Below the pieces are notes generated by a model that was not told where the DNA came from, ran no database searches, and saw nothing but the letters and a program-made list of their open reading frames with translations. Positions 1 through 10,204 of a stretch of 25,229 bases of DNA are shown piece by piece. Each line of letters begins with the position of its first letter. The stretch's first letter is position 1. The stretch is taken from assembly GCF_000417875.1 (NCBI RefSeq), contig NW_006920873.1, positions 983,657-1,008,885 of the forward strand, written 5' to 3'. A program made the position numbers and the translations under genes. The DNA is from Pseudozyma flocculosa PF-1 (Eukaryota > Basidiomycota > Ustilaginomycetes > Ustilaginales > Ustilaginaceae).

Positions 1-1228
1 GGCGGCGGTCCGTCGCGCAGGGGCGCCGAGGGCTGGAACTTGCTGCCGAAGCCGCTGCGAGCGCCGCCGGCCGCGTCCATGTTGTCAAAGCCGCTGGGCG
101 CGCCCTCGGGGCGAGCACCGAAGCTCGGTCGGTCGGAGCGGCCGCCGTAGGCTCCACGCGGCGGCGCGTCGTTGGCCGGGGGCAGCGGAGCCGACCTGCG
201 CCACTGGTTGGCGTCGTCGGCCATGCTGGGGGCGGCCATGGACCTCTCGCCGCTCTTTGCTGCAGGCGGGCGGGGCGTGGCAAGGCAGGGCAAGGCAAGG
301 TTGCAAAGACAGAATCGACGGCAAAGGTCAGTGCATGCGTCATGGGCGCAGCCAAATGGACGGCGGTGATGCCATGGGCGCTCCGAGGCGTTACTCACGG
401 GCCTCGGCGACGCCAATCTTGACGCTGCGGTTGGCGAGCGGGGAGCCGTTCCTGTCGAGGGCCGACTTGAGGCCATCGAGGGTCTCGAACTCGGCGTATC
501 CGAAGCCCTTGGGCCTGCCGTCGTGGGACATGACGATGCGGACGCTGACGACCTGTGGGGCGCCAGACGATTCCCGACCGGGAGTCAGGAGCGGAGAGCG
601 AGGCAGCGAAGGAGTCCTGGGTCAGCGGGGCGCGCCGACAGTTACTCGAGCGAGGCCGCCAGAAGGCGACGGAGACGCACCTTTGCCGGGGTGAAGAAGT
701 CCTCAATCTCGGCCTCGGTCACGTCGTACGAGAGGTTTCCGACAAAGGCGGTGAACGGGGGCTTGGTGGGGAGGGGCAGCTCCTCGCGAGGCGGGTAGCT
801 GCGCTCGGGGCGGTCGTAGGACGAGGGACCCATGCGGTCGCGGTCGGCGCGGTCAGGGACCGAGCTGAGGAAGTCGCCGCCACGGCGGTAGCTCGACTCG
901 CGCGGGATGGCTGCAAAGGGCGGTGAGGCGAGGCGATGCGAAACAGGAGAAGATGGCAGAGGTCAGCTGGGCGGCTCTTGGGCCGTTGCGGTGCGGTGTT
1001 GCAAGGCGGGGTTAGGGATCTACGCACAGGCCGTGGGGAAGTCGTCCATCTCGTCGGCCCACGACGTCTTGCCGGTGGCTGGAGGAGGGCAGTAGTCAGT
1101 GGGTACAAGGGACGCCTTGGAGTCAGTCGCAGTCGCGGTCGGTGTAGCATCGTCACGACGTGGGGCGAGGGCGCGGGCGCGGGCTGATGGGACGCACAGT
1201 CGTCGGCAAGGAAGTCGTTGAGCGACAT
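1..1228 (-). CDS. TIF3: Translation initiation factor eIF4B (Tif3-like), 3' part missing
   Basis: RNA-binding helper of the eIF4A/eIF4F helicase in cap-dependent initiation in the cytoplasm. Five exons can be read: 1228-1198, 1078-1028, 910-681, 552-399 and 259-1; each intron begins GTGCGT or GTGAGT and ends CAG, and the frame stays open throughout. The N-terminus is MSLNDFLADD, then a TSWADEMDDFP stretch (residues about 16-26) that is typical of eIF4B. A single RRM follows, with RNP2 AFVGNL (82-87) and RNP1 KGFGYAEF (119-126), the latter matching the eIF4B signature. After the RRM comes a Gly/Ser/Arg/Pro-rich tail starting with NQWRRSAPLPP-like sequence. About 241 residues are visible; family members have about 430-610, so the C-terminal half lies outside the window. 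The gene is divergent from ALG9. Splice sites are inferred from consensus and frame. Confidence 0.9.
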
Positions 1229-2362
1229 CTTCTGGTTCTTTTTGGGCGCTGCGCAAGGGGCATGGCAAAGGGAGCGACGGGCAGGGAGGCAGATAGGAGA
1301 TGAGGGGATGGGACTAGGTGAGCAAGGTGTTGGTGCCAAGGCCGTCGAGACAAGGTGCCGGCAGGTGGAGCTTGTCGGGATGGGTCGGGTGGTAAATGTG
1401 CGATCCTTTTTCGCCACTGGCACGTACGCATGCTGGGCAAAGGCTGGAATCGGGGTGCGTCTCGTTTGAGACGAGAAGAGGAAGAAGGGTGGTGGTTGGA
1501 AGGTGTTGGGATCTCGTTGGACGAGGGTGTTGGAGTGTGGAGACGGGTGGGGAGAAGGACGGCGGCTGGTGCTGCTCGATACGAGATCGGCAGGCGGCGG
1601 CGAGGGGGAGCGGCGCACAAAGCCACCCACCCAGCCACCCACCCGCAGCACGCCAGGCCAGGGCCAGGCCGCTCGTGGCCCACGCAGTGCCTGCACCCTC
1701 GCTCGCGCCGGCCACAGAGAGTCGAGCGGACCCGGGGCTGGCGTGGCTGCCTGCCTGGCCAGGCTGCGTCGAGAAATCTTCTGCAGGCGGGCGAAAGGTC
1801 CAGCGTCAATTTTTCGCTTCTTCTGCCCTGCCCTGGCCTGCCCTGCCCTGGCCTGCCCTCGTCTGTCTGGCTTGACAGGGCCATGCCAGCCAGCCAGCCA
1901 GCCTCCTGGGTCGGGCCTGGCCAGGCCTGCCCTGCCTGCGCGCGCGTCCTGGCCGCCCCCCATCTGACGTCTTCGGCTCCGCACGTCGAATGCGCCCAGC
2001 CTGCCGCCTAGCCTGCCATCCCAGCCTGCCGCCCAGCATTGCAGGCCAAGCCAGGCCGCGCACGGGGTCCGCCGCAATTTCTCCACTCGACCCTCGGTGC
2101 TCTCAATGCGGCCAGGAGAGGGCAGGCCAACCCAAGATCTTCTTCTTCCTTGCCCGCCCTGCCTCGCCTGGACCCCGACCAGCGGTGCATCGCCATCGCC
2201 GTCGTCGCCATCTCGCCGTTGCCTCCTTCTTCCACCACGGGCGCCCATCCTGGCCCTTTAGATCCCCATCTTATCCTCGACGCTCCTTTATCCACACGCC
2301 CGCCTGCTACATACCTCGTCTTCGTCGCCCGCCGCCTCTGCGCACCACGCGCCCTTCCCGCC
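1229..2362. promoter_or_regulatory. Divergent upstream region between eIF4B and ALG9
   Basis: No gene is supported in these 1.1 kb. The stretch must hold both promoters and 5' leaders. From about 1620 to 2060 it is dominated by overlapping CCAGG, GCCTG, CCCTG and CCAGC units, for example around 1827-1860 and 1885-1940. I see no clear TATA box. Open frames here on both strands are by-products of the repeat and of high G+C. Two ATGs (1990 and 2105) precede the ALG9 start in other frames and would act as upstream starts if transcription begins before them. Confidence 0.6.
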
Positions 2363-2665
2363 ATGCAGTCCCAATTCGTGCCCAAGAACCAGAGCCTGCG
2401 CTTCAACAGGCAGGGCAACCCCGACGTCGCCGCCCACACAAAAAGGCAGGATGCCATCTCGGCAGCCGCCCTCATCAACCGCAGAAACGCCCTCCTCCAG
2501 GACTACAACAAGCTCCACCAAAAGCCCGCCTGGTCGCCCGCCTTCAATGCCGCCCTACGCGTCCTCCTCATCATCCGCGTCGCCTCCGCCATGTACTCGA
2601 TCATAAACGACTGCGACGAGGCGTACAACTACTGGGAACCTCTACATCTGCTTGTCTACCCGCCA

Positions 2666-2697
<32 letters not shown>

Positions 2698-4831
2698 CTC
2701 TGCCGCATCTGCCGCCGCCGCCGCCGCTTGGCCGCAGTCGCCCTTCCAGACCTGGGAGTACTCGCCCCGCTTCGCCATCCGCTCCTGGGCCTACCTCGTC
2801 CAGTACGTGCCCCTCGCCCGCGCGCTCGCCGCCCTCGGCGTCGGAAAGCGCCAGGTCTTTTTCTCGATCCGCATCCTCCTCGCAGTCACCTCGACCCTCA
2901 TCGAGGCCCGCTTCTACAAGGCCGTCGCAGACACCTTCAACTCCCGCATCGGCAGGTACCTCCTCGTCATCCTCGCCGTCAGCCCGGGCATGTTTGAGGC
3001 CTCCACCGCCCTCCTCCCCTCGTCGTTCGCCATGTACGCCACCATGCTCGCCTACTCGTTCTGGCTCCACCCGGCCAGGCTCGCCTCGACCGACCCCTCG
3101 GTCCTCGCGACGCCCTACCAGCGCCCCTTCCAGCCCCTCCGCCTCATTGGCGCCGTCGCCTCGTTTGCCGCCGGCGCCATCGTCGGCTGGCCCTTTGCCA
3201 TCGTCCTCGCCGCGCCCTTTGTCGTCGAGCAGCTCCTCTGCCGCGGCGACGACGTCGTGCCCGACAACCGCGCCACTACCTGGCTCTCGGCCCGCTGGTC
3301 GACGTTTGCCGGCGCATCGCTGCTGGCGTCGCTGATCGCCATCCCTTTGTGGACCATCGACTCGCTCGCCTACGGCCGGTCCGTGCTCGTCCCGCTCAAC
3401 ATTATCCGCTACAACCTGCTCTCCGCCGCCCGTGGCGCCGGCCCGGAGCTCTACGGCACCGAGCCCGCCAGCTACTACTTTGCCAACCTGCTGCTCAACT
3501 TCAACGTCGTCTTCCCGCTCGCCCTGCTGGCCGCACCGCTGCTGGCCTTGACGGCCGTCTACGACCCGCGACGCCTGCAGCGGCCCCTCGACCAGCCGGG
3601 TCAGCCCGGATCGGCCGCGGCCTCGTCCGGCGCCAAGGGCCACGCCACCAAGCCCGAGCCCAGCAGCCTGCTGACGCTCAACGCGCTCCGCATCGCACCC
3701 TTCTACCTCTGGTTCGGGCTGCTCTCGGTCCAGCCGCACAAGGAGGAGCGCTTCATGTACCCGGCCTACCCGCTGCTGTGCATGAACGCCGCCGTGTCCC
3801 TCTACCTGGTCCGCTCGCTGCTCGAGGTCGGCTTCGTCCGCTACACAAAGTCGCCCTACCGCGCGTCGCGCTCCAAGCTCTTCACCTCGACGACGGCCGC
3901 GCTCCTCGGCGCCACCGTCGTGCTCGGCGTGCTGCGCACCGTCGGGCAGATGGCCCACTTCCACGCGCCCCTCGACGTCCTCTTCCACCTCGAGGGCTAT
4001 GAGCTGCCGCGCGTCGTCGCCGCCGTCTTCCCGCAGACGCTCAACGAAGACGTGCGCGCGCGCCTCGCAAAGGGCCTGCCCGCCGTGGCGACGCCAGAGG
4101 AGCGCGAGTACAACGAGCGCGGCAAGGGCGCCGAAAACGCCGGCAAGAGCCAGGACCTGTCGATCTCGCTCGAGCCGCTGCGCGACCTGCCGCGCCCGCT
4201 CCGCCTGTGCTACGCAAAGGAGTGGCACCGCTTCCCCTCGCACTTCCTCGTACCCTTTGGCGTCGAGGTCGACTTTGTCGAGAGCGAGTTCAAGGGCATC
4301 CTCCCGCGGCACTTTCAGACGGCGTCATCGTCGTCGTCGTCGTCGTCCGGTGGCGCTGGCGCTGGCGCTGGCGCCAAGGACGGTATCGTCGCAGCGCTCG
4401 ATGCCACGTTTGGATCCACGCTCTGGCCCTACGGCGCCACTACGCGCCACGATGGCGAGGATGCGCCCGGATTCAACGAGTTTAACCGGCAGGAGCGCGA
4501 CCGGTTCGTGTCGGTGTCGACGTGCGACTACCTGATCGACCTCGACCACCCGCACCGCTACCTCTCCCCTACCATCGTCCCACCGGCCCTAGAACCGAGG
4601 TACGCCATCGACGAGGCGCAGTGGGACCGGATTCTCTGCAAACCTTTCCTCGACGCCGAATGGTCCCGACCCGTCCTTTCCGACAACGCCGGCGCGATCA
4701 CCCGCCTCCTCTCCAACGCTGCCGCCGCACTCCACCGCGCACTCTGGCTTCCGGTCAACTGGGGTACCGCCAATGTCTATGGCGAGTACTGCCTTCTGAG
4801 GAATCGGGAGAGCAGGATCGTTGCAGAGTAG
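2363..4831 (+). CDS. ALG9: ALG9 alpha-1,2-mannosyltransferase (GT22)
   Basis: ER membrane enzyme that transfers mannose from dolichyl-phosphate-mannose to the lipid-linked oligosaccharide (the seventh and ninth mannoses in the known family) for N-glycosylation. It is a single uninterrupted exon of 822 residues. The ATG at 2363 is the first in this frame. The hallmark luminal motif NDCDEAYNYWEP lies at residues 82-93, with the acidic D83/D85/E86 cluster expected of GT-C enzymes. FQTWEYSPRFAIRSWAYL follows after an insert, and HKEERFMYP is at 459-467. Many hydrophobic segments lie between these. The protein is longer than the usual 550-610 residues. Extra length includes a 12-serine plus alanine tract starting at residue 102, a Ser/Gly/Ala tract near 655-670, and a longer N-terminus. 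Distinction from ALG12 and GPI10/SMP3 rests on the DCDExYNYWEP and QTWEYSP motifs. Confidence 0.93.
2666..2701 (+). repeat. TCG trinucleotide run encoding polyserine in ALG9
   Basis: Ten consecutive TCG codons (2666-2695) are followed by TCC and TCT, giving 12 serines, and then an alanine-rich stretch. It sits inside the conserved luminal loop between the DCDExYNYWEP and QTWEYSP motifs. A second shorter TCG run begins at about 4328 in the same gene. Confidence 0.95.
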
Positions 4832-5049
4832 TGCCGCCGGCAGCAAGCGAGCCGGCAAGCACAAGATGAACCTTGAGGTGGAGAAAGAGAAGAGGGGGAG
4901 GGGAGACGGAGAGAGAGAGAGAGAGTCTGAGGCGCTGGAAAAGAGACAAGGGGGGTTCATAACAATAAGAACAGACCATCGCCTATAGAAGACGCCCAAT
5001 CGCATCCAATCGCCACCGTGCATGCATTGCACACCGATGGCATGGCAGC
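4832..5049. other. Short convergent 3' spacer
   Basis: These 218 bases separate the stop codons of ALG9 (+) and the DUF2417-type hydrolase gene (-). They contain a purine-rich stretch with a GA dinucleotide run at about 4910-4925, and an AATAAG near 4964 that could serve as a weak plus-strand poly(A) signal. The two 3' UTRs probably overlap. Confidence 0.6.
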
Positions 5050-5887
5050 TCACGACGCCGCCCCTGCCGCGAGGTCGCCCGCGGCAAGCAGCTTCCGTAC
5101 GGCCTCTTGGCAAAACACCCTCCCGAGCTGCGTGGCGCACAGCCCTTCAGCGGCGCCCTGGTCGCCGCCTGGCCTCTTGCCCTCGCGCTCCCCGACCCTC
5201 CACCACCCGACGAGGTTGCCGCCCGCCTTGGCGGTGCCGACGAGGCCGCGCTGGATGGCGCCCCACCCGTCGACGTCGCGGTGGATCTTCCAGAAGCTGC
5301 TGAGCACCGCGACGGGCTTGGTCGCCAGCGTCTTGTTCCACGCCTCGGCGTGGCTCGACTGGTTGAGGTGGTGGAAGTTGGTCGACGACGGGCCCATGTT
5401 GGCGTCCAGGCGCTCGTACCACGACGCCGTCAGCAGGCGGCTGTTGGCCCCGCCGGCGCCGCGGATCCGCCATCCTCCGCCCGCCGGGTCGGAGCGGTGT
5501 GCTCCGCCGTGGTAGCCCGGAGCCAGGATGCGATCGGCCACGGTGCGTCCGCGCAGCAGGCCAATCAGCCGGGTCACGCCCAGCGGCTCGACGAGCATCG
5601 GCAGCAGGTCGCTGTACAGGCTGCCAAAGTAGCCGTGGTACGGCGCGGCGAACCCGGCGCGGAGCCCCGACGACAGCGGCACCGCATCCGTGTACCACGA
5701 CGCGGGCGTCTCGGCGTCGATGAGCAGCATCGAGTGGACGAGGTGCGGGTAGGTGGCGGCAAAGTCCTGGGCGAACAGACTGCCGAAGCCCGTGGCCACC
5801 AGCATGAACGGGCCCAGGGCGGTGCTGTTCTTCTTTCCGCCCTGTGCCGCGTCGAGCTCGTCGTTAAAGGGCGGCAGCGGGAGGGAT

Positions 5888-5920
<33 letters not shown>

Positions 5921-7272
5921 CGCGGCTCGTCGACCCGGCCCGCAGCGACGAGCGCCTGGTGCAGCGCCTCGGTGTGGACGGGGATGGAAAAGGGGCGGTT
6001 GACGAAATCGGTGTGGCCATGGCCGATGCGGTCCCAGAAGCAGACCTGCGAGAGCGAGAGGTGGCCATCGTCGTTGTCGTCGCCGTCGCCGTCGCCGTCG
6101 CCGCCCTTGCCCTTCTTTTTTGATGCGGACGGCAACGTGGACCTCGCCACCATCTCGCGGACCCAGCCGGCGCCGACGACGCCTGCCACGCCGCGCTCGG
6201 TCATGACCAGCGCCGTGGGCCGGCCCAGGGTGTCGTTGGTCGGCTTCTTGAGAACGTCGTTGGCCAGGGCACCGAGCCCCACGCCGCCGCCGAGGTCCTC
6301 TGCGCTCTGGCACGCGAGGTGAAGGCGGAACGAGACGGGGAGCGGGTCCTTTGTCGGCGGATCCGTGGGGCTGGGGCGGACGTGGGACGAGGTGAGGCTG
6401 ACGCGGGTGAGGTTGCCGAGCGGGCGGAAGCCAGCGTCGGCGGCGTCGAGCGAGATGTTAAAGGTGAGGAGGACCATGGTGGACGCGACGATGGCGGTGC
6501 CGATGACGGCAAAGATGACCTTGAAGGCGCGCGACCACCTGCCCTGGACCTGCTGCGCCGAGATGTGGGCGACGATGGGGAAGCCGCCCTCTGGCTGGAT
6601 CGTGTAGGGGATCTGGATGGCGGCGAGGATGTGCGAGGTGAGGAGGGCCCAGAGCACCGAGAGGAGCGAGAGGGAGAGTGCGGCGATGCCGAGCCAGGCG
6701 TAGGTGGTGCGCAGCTCTTGCACGGCGCAAACGACGACGAGCGAGGTGACGTTGAGGAGGAGGACGCCAAAGTGGAGCGCGCGGGTGGCGCGGGATGCCA
6801 GCTCAAAGACGAGGAGTCCGGGTGCGACGATGAGAATCGAGGTGACGCAGAACCAGATGGGCAGGACGGCGGGGGAGCGGTGCGGGGGCAGCAGGAGGGG
6901 CAGGGGCACAAAGACGTTGACGAGCAGCAGCAGGAGGAGGATGGTGCTGTGTGGGCGAATGGTGCGGGTGGGGGGTTCCAGGGTGGGTCAGTCGCGTCAT
7001 CGTCGTCGTCGTCCCGACGAAGCTGGCTGGCGGCGACAAGGCACTGGAACTCACGACAGCAGCAGGAGGACGAAGCCGGCGAGGAAGCCGAGTCGGAGCG
7101 AAAAGGAGAGGTAGGGCGACTTGGGTAGAGTGGCGCGGTGAGCTGGCTGCGGCTGCTGGTCGATGGCATCGTAGCGGCCGCTGTGGTGGTCACGCTGGGC
7201 GGCGACGAGGGGCTGTCGCTCTTGGTCGCCATCCGCCTGCCGTCTGGCACGAGGCGTCGGCGAGCCGGCCAT
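5050..7272 (-). CDS. DUF2417-type membrane protein with alpha/beta hydrolase domain
   Basis: Fungal integral membrane protein of unknown substrate. Two exons, 7272-7055 and 6946-5050, join across a 108-base intron (GTGAGT...CAG) to give 704 residues; the ATG at 7272 is the only one in frame before KSPYLSFSLRLGFLAGF. About five membrane segments lie at residues 58-90, 99-123, 130-151, 155-179 and 214-240. A soluble alpha/beta hydrolase-like part follows. Its DRIGHGHTD motif (378-386) matches the usual DRPGxGxSD loop. The expected nucleophile elbow reads ATGFGS (457-462), so glycine sits where GxSxG would have serine. Low-complexity KKKGKGG/DGDGDG and Ser-Pro tracts interrupt the domain. Family assignment (DUF2417 plus hydrolase) is from recalled motif and layout similarity. 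Catalytic activity is uncertain. Confidence 0.78.
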
Positions 7273-7961
7273 GGCGGTGGATGTGGATGGGGACGTGGTC
7301 GTGAGGGGCGGTGTGGCTGTCGGTCGTGGTTTTGTGGTCGGACAGAGGAGCTGGCCGAGTGCGTTCCGGGAGCGGGACAAGGTCGAGGCGGCTTGGGGTC
7401 CTGGATGGGCTGCTGGAATCCTCGTTATGCTGTTAGATGGTGGACGGTGGATGGTGGATGGTGGTGCTCAGCTAGGAGGACGCTACCACCAGGGCTGGGG
7501 AGGCCGAGGAGGCGGTGCGCCGCTTCGATGTCGGCGGTGACCCACAAGCCCAGGCTACGCTCCGGCATCGCCGAGTGCGGAGGACAGGCGGGCAGGCCTG
7601 CCTGGCCTGGCCCCACCTGCATGACGCGCGCACCCTTTTGCCTGGCCTGGCCACCGCTCCCCTCCGCCTGGCCTTCCAAATTGTGGAGGGAAGCACGGCC
7701 AGGCCAGCCCAGGCCGGTCAGGCGGGGCGGGCTTGGACGTGCGCGCGGTGCCGAGCTGCCTCCAATGACGCAGTGCAGGCACGCCAGGCCGGCCAGACGT
7801 CGGTCGGCGGCCGGCTACGGCTCCCGCCCAACACCACCACCACCACCACCACCATCGACCAACCGCCAACTCACCCCAGGCAGGCTCGGCACAGACCCTC
7901 ACCCGTCAGCTCTCACGCAACCACCAAGCACCAAGCACCAAGCACCAAGCACCAAGCACCC
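7273..7961. promoter_or_regulatory. Divergent upstream region between the hydrolase and PEF genes
   Basis: No gene is supported. The region must carry the 5' leaders and promoters of two divergent genes. It contains clustered CCTGG/GGCCAGG units at about 7585-7800, a CCA trinucleotide run at about 7832-7855, and a 7-base tandem repeat directly before the PEF start codon. Confidence 0.55.
7926..7960 (+). repeat. Five tandem copies of AAGCACC ending one base before the PEF start codon
   Basis: The heptamer AAGCACC is repeated five times without error. One C then precedes the ATG at 7962, so the repeat almost certainly lies in the 5' UTR. It places a regular ACC context just ahead of the start. 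Confidence 0.95.
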
Positions 7962-9826
7962 ATGTCCCAGCAGTACTCGTACGGCGGCGGCGGGGGAGGA
8001 GGCTACGGAGGTGAGTCGACCGCGTCGGCGTCGGCCCAGCCCGCATCGGCAGCGGCCCGGTCCGCAACAATGCCGCGACCAGTTGCCATTTAGCTTGAGC
8101 CAAGAACCTCTGCCCTGACCCGTTTTGCTTCGCACCGGATCCCTCTCCGACGACACCACCACCTTTCGTCCATCTGCTCGTAGGCGGCTACGGCGCGCCG
8201 CCCCCTCAGCAGGGAGGCGGGTACGGCCAGCCACCGCAGCAGCAGGGCGGCGCAGCTTACGGCGCAGGAGGCTACGCAGGCGCGGGCCCAGGCGCAGGCG
8301 CAGGCGGATACGGTGCTCCCCCTCAGTCCGGATATGGAGGCGCCCCTCCCCAGCAGCACCAGGGCGGCGGAGGCTACGGCCAGGGCGGCTACGGCGGCGC
8401 GCAGCAGCAGCAGCAGCAGCCGCCCGGTGGCTACGGACGCCCTCAGGCCTTCAGCTCGCGCACCGGTCCGCCACCGGGCGCCGACCCCCAGCTCTGGTGA
8501 GCGAATCCAGCCTCGACCCCCCTTGCTCCCAGCTGCCCTCCTGTGCTGACCCTCCATCGCTCATCGTCGCTTGCATGTCGTCCCAACCCTCGCGCCCCGC
8601 AGGCAGTGGTTCGTCTCGGTCGACCGCGACCAGTCGGGACACATCAACCCCACCGAGCTGTCCCAGGCCCTCATCAACGGCGACTGGACGCCCTTTGACC
8701 AGGACACGGTCAAGATGCTCATGACCGTCTTCGACGTCGACCGCTCCGGACAGATCTGCTTCAACGAGGTGCGCCGTCGCACCCCTCGCCGCTCTCGTAG
8801 GCGGTGCGAGATCGACATCAGCTGACTCGACGACGTGCCTCGTCTCTCCTCTCTCTCTCCGCCTGTGCAGTTTGCCGGCCTGTGGAAGTACATCAAGGAC
8901 TGGCAGGAAGTCTTCCGAGTGAGTCGGGCCCCCGGCTGCCGCTGTCCTCAAGCCCTGGCCAGCACACGGCTCGCTGACACCCCCCTTCGCGTTGGGTTCC
9001 GCTCTGGAACCCGCCCCGCAGCGCTTCGACAGCGACCGATCCGGGTCCATCGACCAGGGCGAGCTGGCAAACGCGCTCTCTTCGTTCGGATACCGCCTCA
9101 GCCCCAACCTGCTTCGCATCCTGTCGCAAAAGTACAGTGAGTGGTCGACGCGTCGAGGGCTGCGGCTGCAGGCGCAGCGACGCGGGTGCAGGGGTTGCAG
9201 GCGAGCGGACACGCCGGCCCTGGAACAGGCATCGACGCGGGACGGCAGGCGGGCAGAGGAGAGAGGGAACGCGCACTGGTCCGTCCCGTTTCGCTGTCCA
9301 TTAAGACTTGTTTCTGCCTGTCCGCCGTCTTCCACCTGCGCCCGCTGCGACGAGGTGGGCCGAGGAAAGGGGATCCGGTGGCCGCACACTGTGTCTCTCT
9401 GACGCCTTGCTCACTGACGTTCTGCACGCCCTCCCCCGCCGCCCGACCGGTGCTCACGCTGCCCTTTGCCGCCGCCGTCGCGAACGCCCTAGTTGACAAT
9501 ACCCCTTCCGCTCCGAACCCTGCTGCTCCTGGCGCCGCTGGCGGTGCCGCAGGCGGCATGGCGCCGGGACGCAACGGCCAGGCAGGCATCTCTTTCGACC
9601 GCTTCCTGCGCTGCTGCGTGGCCGTCAAGACCCTCACAGACAGCTTTGCCAGGCACGACACGGTGAGCACCGAGCCGCGTGGACGATGCCGGCCTCTCTC
9701 TCCAGATCCGTCCCTGACCTGCCGTCCTGGCGTCGTGCCTTGTCTCACTGCCGTCCGCAGCAACGGACCGGCTTCATCCAGGTCAACTACGACACCTTTA
9801 TGGAGATGTGCCTGTCGGCGCCCTGA
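7962..9826 (+). CDS. PEF1: Penta-EF-hand calcium-binding protein (Pef1/ALG-2/peflin-like)
   Basis: Calcium sensor of the PEF family, which binds partner proteins in a Ca2+-dependent way in cytoplasm and at membranes. Seven exons: 7962-8010, 8184-8496, 8603-8768, 8871-8918, 9022-9136, 9493-9662 and 9761-9826, total 308 residues. All introns have GTGAGT/GTGAGC/GTGCGC donors and CAG or TAG acceptors. The N-terminal ~115 residues are Gly/Tyr/Gln/Pro-rich, as in peflin-type members. Then LWQWFVSVDRDQSG starts EF1 (loop DRDQSGHINPTE). EF2 is DVDRSGQICFNE and EF3 DSDRSGSIDQGE; all three have full calcium ligands. EF4 is degenerate and carries a Pro/Ala/Gly linker. EF5 (HDTQRTGFIQVNY) ends near the C-terminus, as expected for the dimerising hand. 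The acceptor of exon 6 (TAG at 9490-9492) is the least certain junction. Confidence 0.92.
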
Positions 9827-10204
9827 GCCTAGTCGGGCTTCTCTCTTCTGCACCCGCTTATTACCGCTTGTCGAACAAATGTGCCTGATCGCGTTGCCTT
9901 GCCTTGCCTTGCCGTGCCGATGTGCCGATGTGCCTCTTGCTCGTCACCACCTCCGCCGGCGATTTGAGCTCGGAAGTCGGCCACTCGTTTCCGGCCGAAG
10001 CCGAGCCATGCTGACGGATGAACCTCTTCCGCCCGCCGCGGCAAACGTGGGCTGGACCCTGGCGCTCCCTTCGACGGGCCCTCACACTTGCTTTGTCTCC
10101 TATCCATCCTCATCCTCCTTCTCATTCTCGTTGACCCCATTTCGTCTCGTTTTTCCTGGACTCCTCCTATCGCCTGCTCGCTCGGAGCTCGCCCTCGTCG
10201 CACG
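9827..10204. promoter_or_regulatory. Spacer between the PEF and acetyltransferase genes
   Basis: These 378 bases hold the PEF 3' UTR and the upstream region of the next gene. A CCTTG pentamer run occurs at about 9897-9915, and a pyrimidine-rich stretch at about 10090-10160 resembles a fungal promoter or leader tract. No gene is seen. Confidence 0.5.

Noticed and set aside
719..2248. Minus-strand open frame of 509 codons
   Set aside because: It overlaps eIF4B exons in a different phase and otherwise consists of translated pentamer repeats.
2642..4312. Minus-strand open frame of 556 codons
   Set aside because: It is antisense to ALG9; its composition (Glu/Gly/Arg/Val repeats) is what the complement of G+C-rich coding DNA gives, and no domain is seen.
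5107..6123. Plus-strand open frame of 338 codons
   Set aside because: Antisense to the DUF2417-type hydrolase gene; no domain, and rich in Arg/Val/Ala as expected of a shadow.
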